This document shows, one piece after another, positions 27,401-57,353 of a stretch of DNA of 64,000 nucleotides. The stretch is from the NCBI GenBank assembly GCA_949987565.1, contig OX465101.1, positions 26,362,911 through 26,426,910 on the forward strand, written 5' to 3'. The notes beneath the pieces are model-generated. The model was not told the DNA's origin. It searched no databases and worked only from the letters and a program-made list of their open reading frames with translations. Each line of letters starts with the position of its first letter. Within the stretch, counting starts at the first letter, position 1. The stretch is from Luidia sarsii. Its lineage: Eukaryota > Echinodermata > Asteroidea > Paxillosida > Luidiidae. Both the position numbers and the translations under genes were made by a program.

Positions 27401-29102
27401 CAGTTTGTTTAAGGTGTATTGCGCATGAACACTGTGGGAAACATGACTGCATGTGTGCACTCTTGCGGCTTGGATGGCATGACAGAACTTGCAGTAATCA
27501 CATTCCATGGAACTTGCTGCCAATCAGAGACGAGGGGACATGCACACTCACTTTGAAGGGCCGGGGTGGGGTTGAGAACAACTATTACAAAATAGGATCA
27601 GAATTTATTTTGTGTTGAGGAAATTGTAGAATAAAGGGAGAACTGGTTTGAGTTTAATACCAACTGTGTCCCGTGTGTGTGTGTCTCTCCCCAGTGTGCA
27701 TGTACTTCTATTAGGATGAGCTAGTCAGCACAACACCTATAGGGCAGGGGAAATAGTTTATATTGTATTCATTAAACTTTGTGCTTTTTCTATTTCAGTG
27801 ACTGAGCCAACCCTGTTTTTATCCTGTTTTTGTTTTGCAAAATATAAGATTATTGCCCGAGTTCCTGAGCTCTCACACAATTACGTACTGATTGTACAAT
27901 CTGCTGTGACATAAACAACAAATTTGAGTCCTACTGTTAGTGTGAAGTAAGGCAAATAAATCCAAATTGTCTAAAGATAAAATAAGACAATTAGTTTGAG
28001 ATTTACAGTGGTGCTATTATCACAATGCAATTGTAACATCCTGTTTTTGTTATGACTGAATATACAGCTTATGATTATATTTTATTCTGATATTATTATG
28101 ATATATATTCTCTGTATTTTTGAGGGAAAAAACCAATGTTTTTCACATGTACATGTATGTGAAATTAAACAAAATAATTATCCTTTTCACACAGGAATTC
28201 ATCCAAAAGATGATAGCAGTAAAGAAGTATCAAAATATGAGCTTCATAAAAGTGCCATTCCCACAAATTTTCCAGCACATCCGCATCACAAACACAGAAA
28301 GACCCCTCAGTCTGAGAGAGCACTACCAAAGAAACGACACCTGCCTTTCAATGAAGATGGCATGGAGCCTCCCAACAAATATACTCCATGCCCCTCGGAA
28401 ATTTTGAAAGAACACCAGTATTCTTCCTCAAAGCTGATTGAGGATCAGCTCAAGAAAACAAAGCAAAAACTTGATGAGGCGAAACAGGAATTGAAAGGTC
28501 TCAAACAAAAAGTAAAGAGAAGGAATAAAAACATCTCCCAACTGCTACAAGACGTAAAGGACAGGGACATGTTACGTCAGGAACAGCTTGACCTTCTTAA
28601 AATGAATTTCAGTGAAAAGACATTCACACTCATAGAAAATGAGCTAAATGCACAAGATACAGACAGCCATGCCCTCCGCTATTCAGACCAACTCAAGCAG
28701 TTTGCAGTTACAATGCATTTTTACAGTCCACAAGCCTATGAATTCTTGAGGAACACAACTTGCTACATGCATGCAAGTGACAATCTTGTCTTGTCATGCA
28801 GGAGAGCTTTGTCTACCACAGGCCCAATGAAAACTTCCCATCATATGATGACATCTGTTCAACTTGAACTACTGAAAAACCTGCATGGCTCCGTGTTCAA
28901 CGATTTGAGTGACCACTTTCTGGATCACGATGTGACAGGAGAGGATGACCACTGTACGCAGCTCATCAAAAAAATCAGCTCCTTGTATATGAGAACCATT
29001 CTTCACCATCACGGCAGGCTTTACACAGAAAGATTCGTAAAAAACAACGAGGCGTCTAAAAGACATCAATTGAACAAAACCATATTGTTTCTAGGGCAGT
29101 AG
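24466..29102 (+). CDS. THAP-domain protein of the P-like element, core-deleted (367 aa)
   Basis: Three exons join in phase: 24466-24536, 25173-25297 and 28195-29102, giving 367 residues. Residues 1-91 form a THAP (C2CH) DNA-binding zinc finger: ligands C5, C10, C54 and H57, conserved P26, W36 and F58, and an AVPTIF-like box SAIPTNF at 85-91. Residues about 145-205 are a Lys/Glu/Leu-rich coiled coil. Residues about 235-260 (RYSDQLKQFAVTMHFYSPQA) match the segment just before the catalytic domain of THAP9/P transposases, and the last 40 residues (to LNKTILFLGQ) match the usual C-terminus. The RNase H-like and GTP-binding parts between them are absent. The product could bind element ends and multimerise but not cut, as the KP repressor of Drosophila does; that role is inferred. 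Confidence 0.85.
26545..27890 (+). pseudogene. Unrecognised coding-like relic inside the P-element intron
   Basis: One frame stays open from 26656 to 27228 except for a single TGA at 26896-26898. It reads YQRIVTKYAKEMRVELLDIR and, beyond the stop, a Pro/Ser-rich tail. I do not recognise it. The borders are similar to each other: about 90 bp at 26545-26635 and at 27790-27880 share AGCCAACCC followed by TTTTGCAAAATA, so the interval may come from an internal duplication. It is skipped in the THAP gene model. Confidence 0.35.
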
Positions 29103-29704
29103 ACTGATTTACACATGTATGCATAATGATGGTGACTAAACTAAACAATGATGATGTGACTTCACAAACACACACAACAACTCTGGCCGCGACATGATGT
29201 GCATGCCCGATGCAGTCCGGTTTCCGTCGTCTAGCTTCTACAACTTACACAAGACTGTTTGGACAGATGAGGTACGTTCATAAGGTTACTATTCTTCTTT
29301 ATACTTGTATTTTTATTAACAACAAAAAATCATAAATTATAAGTAAGTCCACGTAATTGATTTTTACATTAATTAACTTCCACGGTGTCCGCGCGTAGCT
29401 TTGCTTCCCCATTGATATATCGCACGCGCTGTTTACACATCCGGGAACTTTGCGCAGTTTTTGCCCTGTTTGAACATGGCGCCCGGCTCTCCATGCGGGC
29501 ACACGGGCGCTGCGTACGCAGTACGGGACGCGCGCCCTCTAGTTCTTTTAATAGAGCTCTATGCTATTTAACGGTATGTCAGGCGTGCAACAAGACAATC
29601 CGTAGACCGTAGGTAGCGCCGTGCACCTTCATCGCCTCTCTTGTTCGGTCCGCGTCGGGCCGTCCGTCCTTCGACCGGGAGGGAGGGTGAAGGAGGGCAG
29701 GAAG

Positions 29705-32700
29705 ATGGCTACCGGTCCTCTGTCAAGAGTCTGTGCAGCGTCGGAGGTGCTGGAGTCTGTGGACGAAGAGTCCCTGCCATGGACCTACGTGACTAGCTCG
29801 GACAGTCCCGGGAAAGTTGGGCAAGGCAGTGCCAGTGTTGGCGATGCCTCGACCTACACTCGCCAAGGCGTCTTCAACAAGAAAGCCGGCAGCCTGTCCA
29901 GTTGAGTGGCTCTGCCTCTAGTAGAGTACTCTAGCATGCAAAAATGTTACCTTAACTAGCATTTGTTGATCCCTGTGCAAATACTGAGCATTATTAATAT
30001 TATTACACAACATTTTCTATGTTTCAAGTGATATACAACAATTTTGCAAACTGCTTACTGACTAAAATTACCAAAATGCAAATCTAGAAATTTAGTGGGC
30101 CTGACGTTTCGATCCTAGCACTTAGCAGTAGCAGGACCTTTCTCAAAGGCAGAGTGTCCTTGTCACTCTGCCTTTGAGAAAGGTCCTGCTAGGATCGAAA
30201 CGTCATTTTCTATGTTTATGAATAATTATCAGATGGATGATTTCTATGAGAGTCGCATCACCCTCAGTAAGAGCATGGTGGTACCTCCATGGTAAGAGAA
30301 AGTCACTCTCTTGGCTCGACTATCCCTTATCTTCAAAGTTCAAAGACCTCAGTGTGACAATTTTGTTTTGCCTGGCAAGCTGTGAAGTGTACTCCACTCT
30401 TCTTATTATTCTTCTATAGCTCACTTCTTTCTACTTGAAAACAAATTGGTCTTTTCTGCATGCTGCAGGAAGGAAGAGGAAAGGTCTCAACACTGACACG
30501 ACAAGATCAGCTTCGGGTCCGGAGTCGGCAGACTGGACGGCCGAAGAGGACTACAGCCTGTGCCAGGCCGTCTCCATGTCGATGCGAGCAGCTTCCAGCC
30601 ACGCAGTGGACCTCCCGTCCACGAGACTGGCACAAGAGTTGCAGACCGTGACCGTGTCCAAGCTTCTGGCCGAGTGCCTGGTGCCGGCGCATGACTACGC
30701 CGAGGTGCTGGCCCGCGTCCGTTCGGGCAGCTTCCGACGCGCCTTCATCCGCTTCTCCCGGGGCAGAACTCGACGAGACCCGGGCGAGTCGTCTCCGGTC
30801 TCTTCTCCGGTGAAGACCGAAGACGCTCTCGCAACGGAGTCAGGCAGTGGCACACGTGGAGAGTCAGTCCAAGCTGAGGCTTCTCTGGAGGCAAAGTGTA
30901 GAACGTTTCAGCGTCCGGGAGGTGCTGCAAAATCAGGCCAAGCTAAAGGTGTCGCGACTCTGGAAACTGATGGCAATGGCAGTATCGAAGGCTCTAAGGG
31001 GAAGGTGCCAAGAGGAGTCGAAGGATCACCGGTCAGAGGACAGGAAAGCAATCCTCCCAAGGCGACGGAATCGCCAAGGTCGGGAAGCGAACGGATGCAG
31101 CAGGATTCGGCCGACGAAGACATTGCCGGAGCCGTGGCCGCTCGAGTCTTTGTCGAGCCCAAGCCCGGCATCTTCAGCTCAGACGAGCGAGTCGTTGGAT
31201 TTGGAGACAGTCCTCCCAGGAGGAAGGGTGGGTCGAGGCCGCAGAGCAAACCTATCCAGCAGGAGTCGACCAGCGAAAGTATCGGCGAAGCCACGGCGCG
31301 TCGCGACTCCGTAGAGTCCGCCGACGCTGATCCAGACGTCTTCACCTCGGACGACCAGAGCTCTCATATCCGCGAACCCAGCCACACAGGAGTGGCCGGA
31401 AAGCCGAGAGAAAGGCAGGCAGTGGGAAGAGCCAGAGGAAACGCTCGGTCGCGCTCCGCCTCCTCAGAGTGGGCGCTGGCCGAGCGTCCGACACCGGGAG
31501 GGGGCGACGCTTCGGAAGGAGCCCGAGTCGACTCGGAGAGCGGACTGCCGACCGGGGAGGGCCAGGCGGTCGAGGGAAGGAGGAACGTCACCGTACGCCG
31601 GAAGAGGAAGATCGGGCAGGAGTCGGCAGAGATGCAGAGCGTGGGCAGCGCGGAGGAGGCCCGGACTGACCCTGCGTCACTGGCCAATGTCCAGCCCTTT
31701 GGAAACTTGCAGGGAAACAAAAATTTGGAGGTAAAACAAAAACGAGTGGGAAAAATGGCCCACAACTGAAGCTGCCTTCAGCACGCTCCTGTAAAGCTCT
31801 CTTGACTTTGTTGAGAAAGGCTTCATAAAAATCAAATCACATTTGTGTATATTGCCATCGGGATTTTCCCCATCATTTCAAATCGGCAGCCCACCTCACT
31901 ACTTTCATGGGCCCCTTCCATAGCACTGTAGCTTGTGCAAAGAGATATGCTGATGTTTTTTTTCTGATACCGCATGCGAATAATAATACACTGAGCATGT
32001 TACCATAGACTCGTTCCCTATTCATTCTGTGGCCCATGGAACATCAAGCCAGCTTGTCTTCAGTATAGCCTATCAATTTCTCAAACTCATTTACTGAGCA
32101 GATCACCGGTTATTGCCTCAGTCTCCATATTAATTAAAGGGGAAACCCCAGTTGTCATTATTAAATGCTGATGCTGTAAACCCTGGTACTCTTTATTATG
32201 CTTTCGCTTTCGCTTTTGATTTTGATTTTGCTTTCGCTTTAATTTCGATTTTGATTTTGATTTTGCTTTCGCTTTCGCTTTTTGATTTTGATTTTGGTTC
32301 CATTCAACTATGATGCTAGTCTTGGCACACTGTCATACACGTGCATGGTCTCTTACCGACTGATTTCTGTACAGATCCTCAGACTGATATCATTCATAAA
32401 ATATCAGTAAATGTTGTTTGGTTGTTGGCTCTTCACAGTGTACTCTTTGCCTTGGAAGTGTGTCCTGGGGGTTACAGCAGCCACCTATATCTAGGTCTGG
32501 GGAAGGCCCCTTTTCCTCCTTTTTTAGTGGTGACAATTTTTTTTTTTTTTTTTATTTCTTCGACCAGGGGAAGAGGAGCTTCAGGACATTCCGTAAAAAG
32601 TTCCTGGACAGATGCCTGGACATGCAGCACAGTACACTCAGCAGGAAACCTCCTGCCCAGAAGCGCAGCGAGAATGCCAAGGTAAGACAGCCCGAATTGT

Positions 32701-33497
32701 GGGCAGATCTCTGCTCCGGTTACTCGGTCCAAAAGGCAGAGGAGAAAGGCCCTGCTGGGCTAGAAACATCAGGGGAGACAACTGCCGTCTCCTGATGATT
32801 GGCAGAGTACACACTGTCCGAAATGTTGAGTTACCGGCCCTTTTCGCAGCCACACTCTCCTTCTGTCTCCTGACAACGGTCAGAGTACACACAGCCTGAA
32901 ACATTGAGTTACCGGCTCTTTTCACAGCCACACTCTGTCTCAAAAGAGATGCGTCACTGCAAACCTTTCACTTGAAACATCAGGCACTCTACAGAGTGTT
33001 GTTTTTTTTAAGTTTGCTATAACTTTGGCCACATATTAATTAATTATTCAGAGGTTTTCATCATCTTTATTCAAATGCCATCTTTTGTAGTGTTGCTTGA
33101 TTTCTACGAGTATTGCCAGCGCTCTGGTACGTTGAGTGAGAGGTCTCAGGTTCAAATCCCAGTCCAGTCAATTATTGCAAAATTATCCAAAATGCAATCT
33201 AAAAGGTGTGGATTTCTGAGTGTCTTGCCTGATCTTCCATCTTTGGTGGTGCATGAGCTTCACTGCTGAATGGCAAGTTTGGAAGTCAGTATAGTGAATG
33301 TTCTGTTGACAGTCGGCCAAGAGAAGGTAAATTCTACAGTCAGTCAGAACTTTGTGTTTTTTTAATTTTTTTTTGGGGGGGGGGGTGTTTTCGCTGTCGT
33401 CCAGCTGCAGGTTGACGAGTACTTGACCGCCCAGCAGCTGCAGCAGAGTCGCAAGAGTGTCTTGGACGCCTGCCTTCTGGCCCAGAAGGATGCCTGA
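29705..33497 (+). CDS. Unknown nuclear-type protein, four exons, 554 aa
   Basis: Exons 29705-29900, 30469-31730, 32568-32681 and 33405-33497 join in phase with GT/AG borders (first donor GTTGAG, second GTAAAA). The start is the first in-frame ATG, preceded by GGAAG. Residues after the first junction are basic (RRKRK), a likely nuclear signal, followed by WTAEEDYSLCQAV, which faintly recalls a SANT/Myb first helix. The middle is acidic, Ser- and Arg-rich and probably disordered, with two imperfect copies of about 38 residues (QQDSADEDIAGAVAAR... and QQESTSESIGEATARR...). The last two exons encode helical sequence (FRTFRKKFLDRCLDMQHSTL and LQVDEYLTAQQLQQSRKSV). I do not recognise the family. 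A P element is inserted 134 bp upstream of the start codon. Confidence 0.6.
30085..30207. repeat. Palindromic repeat, family A (copy with insertion in left arm)
   Basis: As at 21423, but the left arm carries an extra 13 bp (ACTTAGCAGTAGC) at the loop of the core, and the right arm breaks off after GAAACGTC. It lies in the first intron of the unknown gene. Confidence 0.9.
32195..32300 (+). repeat. Hexamer repeat GATTTT / CTTTCG
   Basis: Alternating runs of GATTTT and GCTTTC in the second intron of the unknown gene at 29705-33497. Confidence 0.9.
32775..32960 (+). repeat. Repeat family B, two tandem copies with hammerhead-like core
   Basis: The first copy (32784-32838) has CTGATGA at 32792-32798, a 5-bp stem II with an 8-base loop, GAAA at 32820-32823, and stem I strands GCCG/CGGC plus CTC/GAG. 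The second copy from about 32860 is mutated at the core (CTGACAA). Each is followed by a GGCTCTTTTCACAGCC hairpin. Confidence 0.7.
33100..33175 (+). mobile_element. tRNA-like SINE fragment
   Basis: B-box-like GGTTCAAATCC preceded by GCGCTCTGGTACGTTGAG. Only the 3' half of a tRNA-like head can be seen. Confidence 0.45.
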
Positions 33498-33714
33498 GGA
33501 GGGAGCCTCGTTCCCCCCTCCGACCCACCCCCCGATTTCCTTCCCATCTGAGGTCACCGAAACCCCCCTCCCTCCCTCTCTCTTGCTGCTCAGGTCTGTC
33601 TGGATCAACTGAGGTGAATTGGTCACAATTGCTTAGGAAAGGGAGGTCTTTTTTCCCCTTTGTAATCAAAGAACAAAATAAAGCCGGGTAGCCGAGAAGT
33701 ATAGTAAGTCAAGT

Positions 33715-33900
33715 AAAGCCGAGTAGACCGGGACTTGAACCCGAAACCTCTGGTTTTGCGTTACCGGTGCTCGTCATCTGAGCTTATCCAGCTAGCCCGA
33801 GTCTTTTTCCGGGGTGGGGGACGCCAGCCAGAACCATTCACTAGGGCTACCATTAACTGCCGTATATCTCCACAGATCAAGACCCCGCTTTCATTCAGAT
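33715..33900 (-). mobile_element. tRNA-derived SINE, minus strand
   Basis: Read on the minus strand it has a tRNA-like unit (B box GGTTCAAGTCCCGGTC) preceded by a non-tRNA body containing GGAGATATACGGCAGTTAATG. The same body is present at 34.5, 42.9 and 55.3 kb. Confidence 0.75.
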
Positions 33901-34164
33901 GCAAACAATCAATTGTGATAAAATTGGCTATGGCTGTTCGAGGGTCACAGAAAGTGATCACACAAAGCAGTCCGCAAAACCCAAGTCCCAGTCTAGCCAA
34001 ATTGTCTTTGCCATTTTTCAGAGAAATTGAAACAGTTTCTTTGCATCTGGATGAAAACGCATATTTTTACATGGCAGTTCATAGTGAAATGCTTCCGACT
34101 GGTGCCCTCTCCCCAGCAAAGATGGTTGTCTCTTTGAGAAGGCCACCACCTAAGGACTGGATAG

Positions 34165-34260
34165 AAATGAGAGGCGGTAAGGGTGCTGGTACATTAATCC
34201 AGAGGTCTTGGTTCAAGTCCCCAGTTCCTGTGCTAGTTGCTATTTTGGAGATCTTTGGAG
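34165..34260 (+). mobile_element. SINE fragment, plus strand
   Basis: Contains GTGCTGGTACATTAATCCAG and GGTTCAAGTCC in the order of the SINE head, but in plus orientation. Confidence 0.5.
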
Positions 34261-34519
34261 TGCAGACTTTCTCAGGTTGAGTGGAACATCTGGGAAATGG
34301 TAGAATACATAACTGCAAAAACTTCCCACTGTCTTTATTGTTCATACCGGTAATCATTTCCATCATTGACATCACTTTAGACAGAAAGATATCATTACAC
34401 ATGCGCCTTTTTTCATTGCAGCTAAAGTGACTTTTACTGGTGTAGTACATTAGGCTTATTCTCCTGCAGATATCTAGGTGGTCAGATACTCAGATGAGGT
34501 CGATGAGTTTAACTATTGA

Positions 34520-34800
34520 AAAATTGGCAAAGAAAATGTTGACAGGACCAGGACTTCAACCCGAGACCCCAGGATTAACGTACCAGCGCTCTTCCATCTG
34601 AGCTATCCAGCCCTTAGATGGTGGTCTTCCCTAATAGTCAACTAGTCTTTGCAGGGGTGGGGGCACCAGGCAGAAGTAATTCAACCATTAACTGCCGTAT
34701 ATCTCAAGGGATCACGCCCCCAAACAACCAATTTAAAACCTGACTACAGCACCTCGTTGGATCACACAAAGTGGATGCAGCTTTTTCAATTCAAGTTTTA
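34520..34800 (-). mobile_element. tRNA-derived SINE, best copy
   Basis: On the minus strand it reads body first (GCATCCACTTTGTGTGATCC, then GATATACGGCAGTTAATGG), then GGGCTGGATAGCTCAGATGG (A box), GAGCGCTGGTACGTTAATCC and GGTTGAAGTCC (B box), then an A/T-rich tail CAATTTTTCAATA. The tRNA-like part lying after the body is unusual for a SINE. Confidence 0.8.
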
Positions 34801-36554
34801 ATATTGCCAGTCAAATTGTATATGAAAATGGAAAATACAATCCTTAATTTAAAGAAATCTGAAAAATTTGAAGGCCTGGGGCCAATTTCATTGAGCTGGC
34901 GAAATTTTTTTACGCACAAAAATTGTATGGTTCACAAGATCACTTCTTTCAAGTGTCAATTCGATTGATTCCAATGTCAGTTATTATTAGAACAAAAGTC
35001 GGCTCCTTTATTTTCAACAAATAAAAAAACTTTATCTCTAAAATGTCTCACATTATATGGCAACAGGGCAAGGTTTGACAACTGATAAGCCTCTTTCCTC
35101 TTTACAGATGAAAAAATAAGATTGATGGGAGCCTTATCCAGCATTTACTGCACATTTCAGATCAAATTCTTAGTGTTCCATTCACAACAATATTCATGTA
35201 TACAAATTCATGTATACCACTTTTTATCTAGCAAAAAGACAAATTTCCATATTACCTATGATTGTAAGTGGGGAGAGATTTCCTGTCCTTCAACAGAAAC
35301 ATAAGAAAATATTTTTTTTAAGTTATAGCTACTGTACGTATTTCAAATTGTGCTTTGTAAAATATGTACTGATTACAGAAATAATTTAAAACTTTAAGTT
35401 ACATTGTACTAAATAGTATGAATTGGCTTCATTTCCGGGTAAATAAACAATAAGTACCCAAAGCAAAATCTGTGGTAAATCTGATTTCATTTTGATGATT
35501 CATTCAAAGAATTCCCCCACAAGGCACATCCAACCGAATGGTGCAGTGTTACACAGATTATCTGGGGAGATACTTATTTGGGCAACTGTCCTGTTTAATA
35601 CTTTGGTCAATGCTTTCAGAAAACGAAATCCACACGAAATAAAACAGTACTACGCATCCACTCCTCTCAACCAAGGTTTCCCCCTGCATGTTAAACTGTG
35701 AGGCTGCCCACCTCAAACATCTGATGGACCACCTCACTGGTGTCTTCTCCAAACCTTACCACCCCGGGGGACAAAGTCATGAAACACGTGAAACAAAAGC
35801 TTGATAAGTCTTGAAGGTTTGCATGGTGGAAACACTAAGCGGAAGGTTTGCTGTGACACCATGTAGCTCTTCTCTTTCAAGAAGTGATACATGGGGTCAT
35901 CGCATACCCTTTACTTTAAAAAAAGCTCCTTAGCATGTGCAAAGGACTGAGAAAAGGATATTGCCTTGCACATTGGTGTATGTTTCTCCATGCGCATGCA
36001 CATATCACAGTGCTTCAGACTCATTCCCTAACCAATCTGTGACCCATGGAACCTCAACATAGCACATCCGCCATGCACCAAAACTTGTACAGTGTATTGA
36101 GCAAACCATTGGTTGCCACCTCAGACTCGCCAAATACCGCAGAAAAAAAACCTGCTTTTGACAATTCATGCTCCAATATTTTAGCCCCAACATCCCTCCG
36201 AATTAAACAAGCGTGCTTAACGCAGAAATGGGAAAATGCCAAGCCACTATAGTACCAAAGGCCTGTGTTCTAAAAACTACCAAAAAGCGAATGGGAGGAG
36301 GTATGTGTTCGATAATCAAGAGCAGAGACAAACATTCCAAAGGTCATTCAGTTGTACTTAAATTCCCTTCGAACATTCCTTGGCAATAGATGTGTCGGGT
36401 GAAAAAAGCCTACCGACAACCCATGAGCAAAAGAGAAGAAAAAAGGTTGTTTCAAACAAAAAGGAAACACGAATCTACAGGAGTAAAGAATGCAGAACTG
36501 TTACCTCCATGTAATTAGCACCGTATGCTAAAGTGCTTTGCCTGATTGGCTGCT

Positions 36555-36895
36555 GAAAAAAAGTACAGAGAGCATTGGTGGGACTCAAACCCACGACTCC
36601 TGCTTTCTAGTGCAGATGTCTTCCTCACTTGACCACCGAGCTGGTCTTGGGTCATGTGGCAGATTTGAATCGGTATAGTGGTGGGCACCGCATGCAATAC
36701 ATCCAAGTCATCAGGAGAATGTGAGAATGAGAGATTCTCCTGATGACGGCCAGAGCATACTGGTCGAAACGTCGAGTTACCACTCAGGTTCTTTTCAGAA
36801 CCAAACCTCTTCCTTTAAGAGACCTGATACATGGTGTCACCGCAAACCTTTCTATATTGATTCACCCACCATGCAAAGCCTTAAGTCTTATTTAT
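36555..36895 (-). mobile_element. Second tRNA-like SINE next to repeat family B
   Basis: On the minus strand it has GCTCGGTGGTCAAGTGAGG (A-box region) and GGGTTTGAGTCCCACC (B box). A family-B unit with intact hammerhead-like core lies adjacent at 36731-36785, followed by a GGTTCTTTTCAGAACC hairpin and GTGTCACCGCAAACCTTTC. Parts of the same compound unit recur at 460-610, 46740-46900, 47200-47300 and 52085-52520. Confidence 0.6.
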
Positions 36896-37336
36896 GATTT
36901 TTGTGCTGGGGAGAATGGAATTCAACGAGGGCTTCCCCCAACTCATATCAGGTCAATTGATACAAGAACGAATCTATGGCCTTTTTTACGAATCCACGGA
37001 TCAGGCTCGGGCTCGGGCTTTGTCTCCATCTGACACAAAACCTGAAGAAAAAAAACAGGTTGTGGTTTATCGCCGAATTTGTAGGTTTGAAGCCTTGATA
37101 AGTACAGAGTATTCACCAAGAAAATGGGGCCAAACGCTTCTTCCTAGACGCCTCTTAAATTATTCCGGGCTAGAGATAGATGACTGAAGCCCGAGCCGAA
37201 GCCTTCGTTTTCGTAAACGGCCTATGCCTGCTCGGATACACATGACCGTACAGGAATACTGCTGAGACCAACACTGCTTCTACGGTGGCAAAACCGAGCA
37301 GGACGGGGTATTGCTGTGAGCGGGCGACTGCGTACG

Positions 37337-57272
<19,936 letters not shown>

Positions 57273-57353
57273 CATCTTGTTTTTTGGCTGGTTCTTTCCC
57301 TGGACAAAAACAAAAACACATCGGATTTAAAACGAAAGAAGGAGACAAACATT

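Larger units (their letters stand above)
24268..29563 (+). mobile_element. P-superfamily DNA transposon, complete, 5,296 bp
   Basis: The element is bounded by inverted terminal repeats that begin CATAGAGCTCTAT at both ends. The outer 31 bp match with only a few differences, and further blocks (for example GCCATGTTCAAACAGGGCAA) match about 75-85 bp inward. It is flanked by a perfect 8-bp direct repeat CTATTTAA at 24260-24267 and 29564-29571, the target-duplication length typical of P elements. Inside is a THAP-domain gene with P-type sequence on both sides of a missing catalytic core. Because the core is missing, the element is probably non-autonomous. The duplication being intact suggests a fairly recent insertion. 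Confidence 0.92.

Noticed and set aside
34541..34617. tRNA gene on the minus strand
   Set aside because: A and B boxes are present but acceptor stem pairing fails and the sequence is part of a dispersed SINE. Only 53861-53932 forms a full tRNA.
57274..57276. ATG in better context as the Dicer start
   Set aside because: This ATG (MDAEV frame) meets a stop twelve codons later and is out of frame with TPRQYQ; the in-frame ATG is at 57272-57270 or farther upstream.
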